A stretch of 6,099 nt of DNA, taken from NCBI GenBank assembly GCA_003168295.1, contig PMST01000107.1, positions 1-6,099 on the forward strand. The letters run 5' to 3'. The stretch's first letter is position 1. Every line of letters starts with the position of its first letter. Below are positions 1 through 5,491 of the stretch, one piece after another. The translations under genes were made by a program, and so were the position numbers. The notes beneath the pieces were generated by a model. The model did not search any database and was not told where the DNA came from. It saw nothing but the letters and a program-made list of their open reading frames with translations. The stretch is from Actinomycetota bacterium (GTDB lineage Bacteria; Actinomycetota; Actinomycetes; Streptosporangiales; Streptosporangiaceae).

Positions 1-2
1 GC

Positions 3-743
3 TACCACTACACCGGGTTCGCTCTCGGGTTCGTCCCGGCCGCGGTGCTAACTCCGCTCCAGATGTTCGTCGGCGACACCGCGGCCCGGTCCATCGCGCA
101 CGATCAGCCGGTCAAGTTCGCGGCTATGGAGTACGTGCCGCAGACCTCTCGGCAGGTCCCGGAGTGGCTCGCGGGGGTCTATGTCAACGGGCACATCTAC
201 GGCGGGCTGAAGATCCCGTACATGGACTCGCTGCTGGTCGGATTCGGCCCAGGGACCCGGGTCACCGGCTGGGATAGCGTGCCCCCGGCCGACCGGCCAC
301 CGGTGGTGTGGCTGATCCACCTGTGCTTCGACGTCATGGTGGGCCTCGGGTCCCTCCTGCTGCTGGCCGGGCTGTGGGCCGCCTGGACGTGGTGGCGCCG
401 GCGCCGGTGGCCCAGGCCGCTGCTGTTCTGGCTGCTGGGAGCGGTCAGCGGGCTCGCCGCGATCGTGGCCATGGAGTGCGGCTGGGTGGTCACCGAGGAG
501 GGCCGCCAGCCGTGGGTGGTGTACGGGCTGCAGACCACCGCCCAGGCCGCCACTACCAACGGTGGCGTACTGGCCAGCCTGAGCCTGGTCATCGTCATGT
601 ACGCGGTGCTCGGCACGGCCACGATCGCGGTCTTGCGGATGCTGGCCCGGCGCTGGCGCCGCAGTGACGCCGTAGCGTCCGCCGTCCCCTACGGTCCGCC
701 TGCTGTGCCGCAGGATCTGACCACGGATGAGGCGGGGCTGTGA
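3..743 (+). CDS. cydA: Cytochrome bd quinol oxidase subunit I, C-terminal part (5' truncated by window)
   Basis: Subunit I of the membrane-bound bd oxidase, which oxidises quinol and reduces O2 to water. The reading frame is open from the window's first bases, so the start and the N-terminal haem ligands lie outside. Seen here: a GDxxA...QPVKFAAME stretch typical of the segment before the Q-loop, then a short quinol-binding loop ending in a DRPP motif before the next helix. This resembles the short-Q-loop, CIO-like group rather than the long-loop E. coli type. The Met codon at 336-338, in a D-V-M-V-G-L-G context, aligns with the haem b558 Met ligand (E. coli M393). The Glu at 474-476 in MECGW aligns with E. 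coli E445, and the family signature GRQPW follows at about 511-525. Three membrane helices are evident (about residues 105-125, 140-160 and 190-212 of the visible part). An Arg-rich cytoplasmic tail closes the protein. The stop codon overlaps the cydB start by one base (TGATG), so translation is probably coupled. Confidence 0.95.
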   Translation, partial: YHYTGFALGFVPAAVLTPLQMFVGDTAARSIAHDQPVKFAAMEYVPQTSRQVPEWLAGVYVNGHIYGGLKIPYMDSLLVGFGPGTRVTGWDSVPPADRPPVVWLIHLCFDVMVGLGSLLLLAGLWAAWTWWRRRRWPRPLLFWLLGAVSGLAAIVAMECGWVVTEEGRQPWVVYGLQTTAQAATTNGGVLASLSLVIVMYAVLGTATIAVLRMLARRWRRSDAVASAVPYGPPAVPQDLTTDEAGL

Positions 744-1924
744 TGGCCGCGGACGCCTTGGGGGCCATCTTGCTGACCGGGGTCACCCTCTACGCGGTGC
801 TGGGCGGGGCCGACTTCGGCGGCGGCCTGTGGGATCTGCTGGCCGGTACCACCAGGCGCGGCCGGGCACCGCGGACCCTGATCGACGAGTCGATCACCCC
901 GGTGTGGGAGGCCAACCACGTCTGGCTCATCTTTGACCTGGTCATCTTCTGGACCGCGTTCCCGCACGCGTTCGCCGCCGTGATGACCGCGCTCGCGCTG
1001 CCGCTGTGGCTGGCGGTCGGCGGGATCGTGCTGCGCGGGGCCGGGTTCGCCTTCCGCCAGGAACTCACCAGGCTGCCCTGGCAGCGCGCGACCGGCGTCA
1101 CCTTCGCGTTCTCCTCGCTGCTGACCCCATTCTTTATGGGCACGGTGGTCGGCGCGGTCGCTACCGGGGCGGTGCCCGCGAACGCCAGCCACGCCAGCCT
1201 GGCCGCCTGGACCAGCCCGACCGCGCTGCTGGGCGGGTTCGCGTTCGTCACCGCCTGCGGCTATCTCGCCGCGGTCTACCTGACTAAGGAGGCCCATAGC
1301 CGCGGCGACCGGCGGATGCAGGCCTACTTCACCCGCCGCGCCCAGGCCGCCGCCATCGTGGCCGGCGCGCTGTCGCTGGCCGGGCTGGCCACCCTGCACG
1401 GCTCGGACCCGGCCCTGTACGCCCGCCTGACCGGCCGGGCACTTCCGCTCGTGGTCGTGGCCGGGGTCTGCGGCGTGGTCGTCCTGGCCCTGTTGACAGT
1501 CGGCCGCATACGAGGCGTCCGGATCGTCGCCGCGCTCGGCGTGGCCGCGGTCATCTGGGGCTGGGGCGTCGCCCAGTACCCGGTGCTGCTGCCTGGCACC
1601 ACGGTCACCCTCAGCAACGCCGGCGCCCCGCACGACACCCTGGTCGCGCTCGTCGTCGTGTTCATCGCGGCCCTGGTACTCGTCGTGCCGTCGTTCACCC
1701 TGCTGTTCACCTTGCAGAGCCGCCACCTGCTCAGTGCAGGCCAGAACGGAACGGCCCCGGCCACCGCCTCGGTCGCCCAGACACGGCCGCGACCGCACGA
1801 GGAGCAGACCTCCGGAATGCGCGCCGCCGTGCTCGGCCTGGTCGCCGTGGTCGCTCTCACCCCCCGTCGCCGACGGCACACCGCGCCGCACGACAGAACC
1901 GACACACATAGAAGGAGCAGATGA
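743..1924 (+). CDS. cydB: Cytochrome bd quinol oxidase subunit II
   Basis: Second integral-membrane subunit of the bd oxidase, partner of CydA. The N-terminus has the family pattern GGADFGGG (residues 22-28, the counterpart of GFDFGVG). It is followed by WEANHVWL (55-62), a variant of the WDGNQVWL motif of E. coli CydB. About eight hydrophobic helices follow, the last canonical one ending near LLFTLQSRHLL (about 325). I chose ATG 743, which overlaps the cydA stop; an in-frame GTG at 740 is an alternative, and a weak GAGG lies at 729-732. The 393-residue length is slightly above the usual 330-380. The excess is a C-terminal tail of about 65 residues with a Pro/Thr-rich linker, a short hydrophobic patch (AAVLGLVAVVALTP) and an Arg-rich end. 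The stop overlaps the start of the next gene. No cydDC maturation genes are visible here. Confidence 0.93.
   Translation: MAADALGAILLTGVTLYAVLGGADFGGGLWDLLAGTTRRGRAPRTLIDESITPVWEANHVWLIFDLVIFWTAFPHAFAAVMTALALPLWLAVGGIVLRGAGFAFRQELTRLPWQRATGVTFAFSSLLTPFFMGTVVGAVATGAVPANASHASLAAWTSPTALLGGFAFVTACGYLAAVYLTKEAHSRGDRRMQAYFTRRAQAAAIVAGALSLAGLATLHGSDPALYARLTGRALPLVVVAGVCGVVVLALLTVGRIRGVRIVAALGVAAVIWGWGVAQYPVLLPGTTVTLSNAGAPHDTLVALVVVFIAALVLVVPSFTLLFTLQSRHLLSAGQNGTAPATASVAQTRPRPHEEQTSGMRAAVLGLVAVVALTPRRRRHTAPHDRTDTHRRSR
1912..1917 (+). promoter_or_regulatory. Ribosome binding site of poxB, deciding the start
   Basis: AAGGAG lies 3 bases before ATG 1921 and 6 bases before ATG 1924. The spacing favours the second of the two adjacent ATG codons. 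The site is inside the last codons of cydB. Confidence 0.7.
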
Positions 1925-3660
1925 TGGCTACCACCGTGGCTGACGTGATGCTGGCGACACTGAAAGCATCCGGCGTGCGCCGCGTGTACGGGCTCCCGGG
2001 CGATTCGCTCAACGGGTTCACCGACGCGCTGCGCCGCGACGGCACGATCGCCTGGGAGCATGTCCGGAACGAGGAGACCGCCGCGTTCGCCGCGGCCGCC
2101 GAGGCGGCGCTGACCGGGGAACTGGCCGTGTGCGCGACCAGCTGCGGTCCGGGCGGCCTGCACCTGATCAACGGCCTGTTCGACGCCAACCGCAGCGGGG
2201 TGCCGGTGCTGGCGATCATCTCGCATATTCCGTCGGTGGAGATCGGCGGGGAGTACTTCCAGGAGACCCACCCGCAGGACCTGTTCCGCGAGTGCAGCGT
2301 GTACTGCGAGATGGCCGGCATACCCGAGCAGATGCCGCGGATGCTGGAGATGGCGATGCGGATGGCGCTGCAGCGTCGCGGAGTCGCGGTCGTGGTCGTT
2401 CCCGGCGACGTGTTCTTCCATGAGGCGCCGCGGGGTGCCGAGCCGTCACCGGTACGCGCCGCGTCGGCGGTTGTGCGGCCCGACGACGAGTCGCTGACGG
2501 CCGCGGCCCAGGTGCTGAACGCCGCCAATCGCGTGACGATCCTGGCCGGGGCGGGCTGCGCCGGGGCGCACGACCTGCTCATCGGCCTCGCGTCCGCGCT
2601 AAAGGCGCCGGTGGTGCACGCGTTCCGGGGCAAGGAGTTCGTGGCGTACGACAACCCGTATGACGTGGGCATGACTGGGCTGCTCGGGTTCAGCTCGGGG
2701 TACCGGGCCATGGAGCACTGCGACGTGCTGGTCATGCTCGGCACTGACTTCCCCTACCGGCCGTTCCTGCCGACCGGGGTCCCGGTGATCCAGGTCGACG
2801 TGCGTGGCGAGCGGATCGGCCGCCGGGTCCCGGTACAGGTCCCGCTGGTCGGCACGGTCCGGGACACGGTCGACGCGCTGCTGCCGATGCTCACGGCCAA
2901 GACCGACTCCTCGCACCTGGACCGGATGACCGCGCACTACCGGCGGGCCCGCGCCCGGCTGGACAAGCTGGCCCGGGACCGACGCAACGACTCGCCGCTG
3001 CACCCGCAGTACGTGGCGGCCACCATCGACCGGCTGGCGGACCGCGACGCGGTGTTCACCGTCGATGTCGGCACGCTCGTCATCTGGGCCGCCCGGTACC
3101 TGCGGATGAACGGCACCCGCCGGCTGATCGGCTCGTTCAACCACGGCAGCATGGCCAACGCGCTGCCGCACGCCATCGGCGCCCAGGCCACCGAGCCGGG
3201 CCGGCAGGTCATCACCCTGTCCGGCGACGGAGGCATCGCGATGCTACTTGGCGACCTGATCACCCTGCGCCAACTGCACCTGCCGGTCAAGGTAGTGGTA
3301 TTCAACAACGGCGCGCTGTCATTCGTGGAACTGGAAATGAAGGCGGCCGGCATCGTCAACTACGGCACCGACCTGGACAATCCGGATTTCGCCGGGATCG
3401 CCCGGGCCGTCGGGCTGTTCGGCGTCCGAGTCGATAAGGCCGACGAGCTGGAGGACGCGCTGAAGGCCGCATTTGCCCACGACGGCCCGGCCCTCGTGGA
3501 CGTTCGCACCGCCCGGCACGAGCTCTCAGTGCCACCCAAGGTCACCTACGACGAGATCAAGGGCTTCACCCTGTACGCGACCAGGACCGTCCTGTCCGGC
3601 GAGGGAACCGAGCTCATCGAGCTCGCCAAGACCAACCTGCGGGAACTGGCAGTCGAATAA
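1924..3660 (+). CDS. poxB: Thiamine-diphosphate- and FAD-dependent pyruvate:quinone oxidoreductase (pyruvate oxidase PoxB type)
   Basis: Peripheral membrane flavoenzyme (EC 1.2.5.1 family) that decarboxylates pyruvate to acetate and CO2 and passes electrons through FAD to membrane quinone. The 578-residue length is close to the 572 of E. coli PoxB, and the sequence is recognisably collinear with it. GDSLNG is at about 27-32 and the cofactor-activating Glu is E50 in RNEE (E. coli RHEE, also E50). Also present are SCGPGGLHLINGLFD and the segment ending in ETHPQDLFRECS. The diphosphate/Mg site is GDG (434-436) followed by NN (461-462). The C-terminus (GFTLYATRTVLSGEGTELIE, then LAKTNL) matches the membrane-binding C-terminal peptide of E. 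coli PoxB, which arrests activity until the enzyme docks on the membrane. Start: ATG 1924 has better Shine-Dalgarno spacing than ATG 1921 and restores E. coli-like numbering. Position directly after cydAB suggests its quinol product is consumed by that oxidase. Acetolactate synthase-like relatives are less likely given the C-terminal peptide. Confidence 0.93.
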   Translation: MATTVADVMLATLKASGVRRVYGLPGDSLNGFTDALRRDGTIAWEHVRNEETAAFAAAAEAALTGELAVCATSCGPGGLHLINGLFDANRSGVPVLAIISHIPSVEIGGEYFQETHPQDLFRECSVYCEMAGIPEQMPRMLEMAMRMALQRRGVAVVVVPGDVFFHEAPRGAEPSPVRAASAVVRPDDESLTAAAQVLNAANRVTILAGAGCAGAHDLLIGLASALKAPVVHAFRGKEFVAYDNPYDVGMTGLLGFSSGYRAMEHCDVLVMLGTDFPYRPFLPTGVPVIQVDVRGERIGRRVPVQVPLVGTVRDTVDALLPMLTAKTDSSHLDRMTAHYRRARARLDKLARDRRNDSPLHPQYVAATIDRLADRDAVFTVDVGTLVIWAARYLRMNGTRRLIGSFNHGSMANALPHAIGAQATEPGRQVITLSGDGGIAMLLGDLITLRQLHLPVKVVVFNNGALSFVELEMKAAGIVNYGTDLDNPDFAGIARAVGLFGVRVDKADELEDALKAAFAHDGPALVDVRTARHELSVPPKVTYDEIKGFTLYATRTVLSGEGTELIELAKTNLRELAVE

Positions 3661-3674
3661 CTGCGTCAGTTCCC
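3641..3674 (+). terminator. Strong stem-loop spanning the poxB stop codon (attenuator or terminator)
   Basis: GGGAACTG (3641-3648) pairs perfectly with CAGTTCCC (3667-3674). Directly inside, GCAGT (3649-3653) pairs with ACTGC (3660-3664). This gives 13 base pairs with a 2-base bulge (3665-3666) and a 6-base loop (3654-3659). The TAA stop of poxB (3658-3660) straddles the loop and stem. No U-tract follows, as is common for actinobacterial terminators. It could be a leaky terminator between poxB and the small downstream ORF, or a 3'-end stabilising structure. Confidence 0.6.
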
Positions 3675-3705
3675 GAGAAACCAATCTACCCAGCGTGAGT
3701 AAGTG

Positions 3706-3843
3706 ATGAGAAAGTATCTCCGATACCTTGGATACAGCAGGTGGATTATCCGTGGGCCTTTGTTCGCGCTGGTCGGGTCCGTTGCCGTGGTCGTGATAGC
3801 CCTGCTCCTGATAGGCGGCTGGCTGGACGACAGCGGTCGCTAA
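3706..3843 (+). CDS. Small single-span membrane protein, 45 residues, unrecognised
   Basis: I do not recognise a family. The ORF runs from ATG 3706 to TAA 3841-3843. The N-terminus is basic and aromatic (MRKYLRYLGYSRWIIRGP, five Arg/Lys), then one hydrophobic span (LFALVGSVAVVVIALLLIGG, about residues 19-38), then a short acidic end (WLDDSGR). The positive-inside rule predicts the N-terminus in the cytoplasm. About 73% of codons end in G or C, lower than its neighbours but still coding-like. Ribosome binding is weak: GTGAG at 3694-3698, 7 bases before ATG; a GTG at 3703 is a possible start. It lies 45 bp after poxB on the same strand, separated by a stem-loop and followed by tandem hairpins. 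Size, topology and location recall the small accessory subunits of bd oxidases (CydX/CydS type), but there is no sequence identity I can point to. It could also be a non-coding stretch with a chance hydrophobic frame. Confidence 0.5.
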   Translation: MRKYLRYLGYSRWIIRGPLFALVGSVAVVVIALLLIGGWLDDSGR

Positions 3844-3853
3844 CGTTAGGTCA

Positions 3854-3884
3854 GGCCCGCCGCCGGGCCGACAAGCTGGTCGGC
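3854..3884 (+). terminator. Two overlapping, mutually exclusive hairpins after the small ORF
   Basis: Hairpin one: GGCCCG (3854-3859) and CGGGCC (3864-3869) around a 4-base loop. Hairpin two: GCCGAC (3867-3872) and GTCGGC (3879-3884) around a 6-base loop. They share bases 3867-3869, so both cannot form fully at once. They begin 10 bases after the stop of the 45-residue ORF and lack a U-tract. Likely the 3' end of the cydAB-poxB transcript. Confidence 0.5.
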
Positions 3885-4057
3885 AGATACCGCGGTACCC
3901 GGATCTCATTCTGACTCCGCGGGCCCCGCGACCCACCGCTTCTGGCCAAGAATTATCCCGAACGGATCGTGGTGTCTGCTTCCGGCCAGGTGGCTCCGCG
4001 GCGGTGCCTTCGCGCGGCCCAGCCTGACGCTAATGGGCTCCCGGGCCTCTGCCGTAT

Positions 4058-4073
4058 CGTGACATAGGACACA
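4058..4073 (+). promoter_or_regulatory. Possible CRP/FNR-family binding site
   Basis: CGTGA-N6-ACACA matches 8 of 10 defined bases of the TGTGA-N6-TCACA pattern used by CRP-like regulators in actinobacteria. It sits about 87-102 bases before the NTF2-like start codon. A single 8/10 match in a GC-rich genome is weak evidence. Confidence 0.25.
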
Positions 4074-4145
4074 CCCTTAGGGGGTGATCGGTGACGACGG
4101 ATTCGGCGACGGCCCGGCGGCCAGTGAGCTACCCACAAGCACCAT

Positions 4146-4151
4146 GAGGAG
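4146..4151 (+). promoter_or_regulatory. Ribosome binding site of the NTF2-like gene
   Basis: GAGGAG, 8 bases before ATG 4160. It supports that start over the in-frame ATG at 4181. Confidence 0.7.
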
Positions 4152-4159
4152 CGAAAGCG

Positions 4160-4627
4160 ATGGCACTCGCCAGAGAGACGATGACCGACGAGCAGCGCAA
4201 GTCGGTAGTCCTGGATTACCTGAAGGGGTTCGACAACGCAGGAGTGATCCCTACCGGCGGGAGCATTCTTGACCTGTTCGCCGACGACGCTCAGGTGTAC
4301 TTCCCCAAGTGGGGCCTGGCGACCGGTAAGGAACAAATCAGCAAGTTGTTCGGCGACGTGGGCGCTACGATCAAGCACATCGAGCACCACTACGCGCACT
4401 TCAACTGGGTGTTTTCCGGCGGCGACATCGTCGTGTGCGAAGGCGACAGCCATGGGGAGCACCGCGACGGCGCGTGGCGAGCCGGCGTGCCGGAGTGGGG
4501 GGCCGGCCGATGGTGCGACGTGTTCGAGATCCGTGACTGGAAGATCCAGCGAGTCTTCATCTACCTCGATCCCGATTACGCAGGTCGGGACACCGAACGC
4601 TACCCCTGGCTGGAGGACCGTTCCTGA
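4160..4627 (+). CDS. NTF2/SnoaL-like fold protein of unknown function
   Basis: A 155-residue soluble protein resembling the SnoaL-like/NTF2-like superfamily (alpha+beta barrel with a central pocket). Seen: an N-terminal helical region (MTDEQRKSVVLDYLKGFDNA, from residue 8), then DLFADDAQVYFPKWG (about 38-52), a recurring pattern in which the first strand follows the helices. Next comes a GKEQISKLFGD helix, and then strands containing HIEHHYAHFNWVFSGGDIVV and CDVFEIRDWKIQRVFIYLDP. The last matches the family's closing strands, where a W/KI..-V..Y pattern lines the pocket. Members include ketosteroid isomerases, polyketide cyclases, dehydratases and many uncharacterised stand-alone proteins, so no reaction can be assigned. 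It appears to be monocistronic. It converges on higA with only 25 bp between the two stops and no strong terminator visible there. Confidence 0.8.
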   Translation: MALARETMTDEQRKSVVLDYLKGFDNAGVIPTGGSILDLFADDAQVYFPKWGLATGKEQISKLFGDVGATIKHIEHHYAHFNWVFSGGDIVVCEGDSHGEHRDGAWRAGVPEWGAGRWCDVFEIRDWKIQRVFIYLDPDYAGRDTERYPWLEDRS

Positions 4628-4652
4628 GCCCCTCAAAGATCGTTTGCATCGG

Positions 4653-4958
4653 TTAGCTCGCTGCGCTGAGCGGGCGGATGTCATCGAGCGTGGCGCCTAG
4701 CCGGTCCTTTTCGGTCTCCAGGTCGTAGCGGGCCTGCAGGTTCAGCCAGAACCGCTCGGAGGTGCCGAAGTACCGGGACAGCCGCAGCGCGGTGTCCGCG
4801 GTAATGCGGCGCTGGCCGTGGACGATCTCGTTGATCCGCCGGGCCGGGACATCTACCGCCTTGGCCAGCTGATACTGGCTCACGCCCAGCGGCGCGAGGA
4901 ACTCCTCTCGCAGGATCTCCCCCGGGTGCACCGGCGGCATGACCGTATCTTCTGCCAC
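4653..4958 (-). CDS. higA: HigA-family antitoxin, XRE-type helix-turn-helix regulator
   Basis: Antitoxin of a HigBA type II toxin-antitoxin module. It would bind and neutralise HigB and repress its own operon. The 101-residue protein shows the HigA signature PPVHPGEILREEFLAPLG (8-25), then a helix-turn-helix (about 26-47; VSQYQLAKAVDVPARRINEI) and RRITADTALRLSRYFGTSER, closing with the FWLNLQARYDLE segment seen in full-length HigA. GTG 4958 is chosen because AAGGAGGAG (4962-4970) lies just upstream with 5 bases from the AGGAGG core. The internal ATG at 4940 (MPPVHPGE) has no suitable site, and a longer upstream frame would run into higB. The gene starts 10 bases after the higB stop, with the Shine-Dalgarno overlapping that stop codon. 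The frame is intact although the partner toxin gene is broken. Confidence 0.93.
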   Translation of the reverse strand: MAEDTVMPPVHPGEILREEFLAPLGVSQYQLAKAVDVPARRINEIVHGQRRITADTALRLSRYFGTSERFWLNLQARYDLETEKDRLGATLDDIRPLSAAS

Positions 4959-4961
4959 TGG

Positions 4962-4970
4962 CTCCTCCTT
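4962..4970 (-). promoter_or_regulatory. Strong ribosome binding site of higA
   Basis: AAGGAGGAG on the - strand, overlapping the TAA of higB (4969-4971). It could let HigA be made independently of full-length higB translation. Confidence 0.8.
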
Positions 4971-5257
4971 AGTGATAGTCAACGATCTCCACATCGTCCG
5001 GGCCTGCATCTGACCACACAAAGCAGATCCGCCACTGCTGATTAATCCGGATGCTGTACTGCCCGGCACGGTCCCCAGTGAGCTTTTCCAGCCGGTTGCC
5101 AGGCGGGACGAGCAGGTCAGTTAAGGTCTCCGCAGCATCGAGCATCGAGCATCGCGAGCTTGCGCCAGGCGGCACGCTGCACTGGCCCGTCTAGCCTGCG
5201 TGATCGCTGCCGATGCCAGATAGCCTCGGTTTCCTTGTCCCGGAAGGAGCGCAGCAC
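4969..5257 (-). pseudogene. higB: HigB/RelE-family toxin gene, frameshifted by a 7-bp tandem repeat expansion
   Basis: HigB toxins are small RelE-fold ribosome-dependent mRNA endonucleases. From GTG 5257 the frame reads a typical HigB N-terminus (LRSFRDKETEAIWHRQRSRR, later [13 protein letters not shown] to residue 39). It then runs into CCGDLN and a TGA at 5119-5117. The rest of the toxin ([20 protein letters not shown], then [16 protein letters not shown], ending VEIVDYH) is in another frame down to TAA 4971-4969. The junction is a triple copy of a 7-bp unit at 5134-5154. Deleting one copy joins the halves into a 93-residue protein, the usual HigB length. The C-terminal half could in principle start at GTG 5175 or ATG 5145, but would lack the N-terminal helices. 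Probably inactive toxin, or an off state of a reversible switch. A sequencing or assembly error is a further possibility. Confidence 0.88.
5134..5154. repeat. Three perfect tandem copies of a 7-bp unit inside higB
   Basis: AGCATCG at 5134-5140, 5141-5147 and 5148-5154 on the + strand. Two copies are compatible with the toxin frame (coding for the M-L-D-A stretch); the third shifts it. The unit length, not a multiple of three, makes gain or loss by replication slippage a frame switch. Confidence 0.95.
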
Positions 5258-5263
5258 ATACCT

Positions 5264-5291
5264 ATGATAACGCGGCGCGTTACTAACCCAA
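5264..5291 (-). promoter_or_regulatory. Probable promoter of the higBA module, giving a leaderless mRNA
   Basis: On the - strand, TTGGGT (5291-5286) and TATCAT (5269-5264) are separated by 16 bases. TATCAT fits the actinobacterial -10 TANNNT, and only 6 bases separate it from the GTG at 5257. Transcription starting about 7 bases after the -10 would begin at the start codon itself, which explains the absence of a Shine-Dalgarno sequence for higB. Confidence 0.5.
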
Positions 5292-5300
5292 CGCGTTATC
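5266..5300. promoter_or_regulatory. Likely HigA operator: three TAACGCG/CGCGTTA half-sites
   Basis: TAACGCG (5268-5274) and CGCGTTA (5276-5282) form a 7-bp inverted repeat around one base. A third half-site CGCGTTA (5292-5298) repeats the second at a 16-bp interval. The outer pair extends to 9 bp, GATAACGCG (5266-5274) with CGCGTTATC (5292-5300). The cluster covers the -35/-10 region, as expected for autorepression by an XRE-type antitoxin. Confidence 0.65.
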
Positions 5301-5491
5301 GGCGGCAGGGGAGCGTCGTAGGCGCCGCCGACACGCTGCCGTGACAGCTAGCAGCCAGCTCTTACGCCGCCCGCTAGTGCTAGCGGCCTATCGGCAAACT
5401 CGCTTCCTGCCATCCAGGTAACCAGCCATTTGCGAGCCTGAGCGCACTATGCAGACCGCGGGATCGGCGTAATGCGGGGTCAGGCGCTGAT
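5301..5491. other. Intergenic region between the membrane protein gene and higBA
   Basis: About 190 bp with no convincing ORF on either strand. Its one clear structure is the perfect inverted repeat at 5371-5386. Confidence 0.5.
5371..5386 (-). terminator. Perfect inverted repeat, possible terminator of the - strand membrane protein gene
   Basis: CCGCTAG (5371-5377) and CTAGCGG (5380-5386) flank two bases. As RNA it would fold as a 6-bp stem with a 4-base loop. It lies about 105 bases after the stop of the upstream - strand gene and before the higBA promoter. No U-tract follows; it could instead be a protein-binding palindrome. Confidence 0.35.

Larger units (their letters stand above)
3844..4159. 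other. Intergenic region, no supported gene
   Basis: About 315 bp without a convincing coding frame. Besides the tandem hairpins at 3854-3884 it holds a 10-bp perfect palindrome TACCGCGGTA (3888-3897). A GC-rich short hairpin CGCGG-GCC-CCGCG lies near 3918-3930. A CRP/FNR-like site at 4058-4073 and a small CACCC/GGGTG inverted repeat (4072-4076 and 4082-4086) lie upstream of the NTF2-like gene. The promoter of that gene should lie here; I see no convincing -35/-10 pair. Confidence 0.5.

Noticed and set aside
689..1909. 406-residue ORF on the - strand opposite cydB
   Set aside because: Low-complexity Gly/Arg/Gln-rich translation, exactly antisense to a well recognised cydB; a usual artefact of high GC content.
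1857..2744. 295-residue ORF on the - strand opposite poxB
   Set aside because: Antisense shadow of a strongly matched PoxB frame, with Ser/Ala/Thr-rich composition and no domain.
4620..4670. Small TGAG/CTCA and GCTC/GAGC pairings between the convergent genes
   Set aside because: Only 4-bp stems, too weak to call a terminator.
3953..4684. 243-residue ORF on the - strand opposite the NTF2-like gene
   Set aside because: It covers the NTF2-like gene in antisense. The + strand has a good ribosome binding site and family-like sequence; the - frame shows no recognisable motif.
4959..5069. N-terminal extension of HigA from an upstream start at 5069
   Set aside because: The extension runs over the end of higB and past a strong Shine-Dalgarno sequence that fits GTG 4958.
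5134..5154. CRISPR-like or satellite repeat
   Set aside because: Only three 7-bp units with no spacers, inside a coding sequence; explained by slippage.
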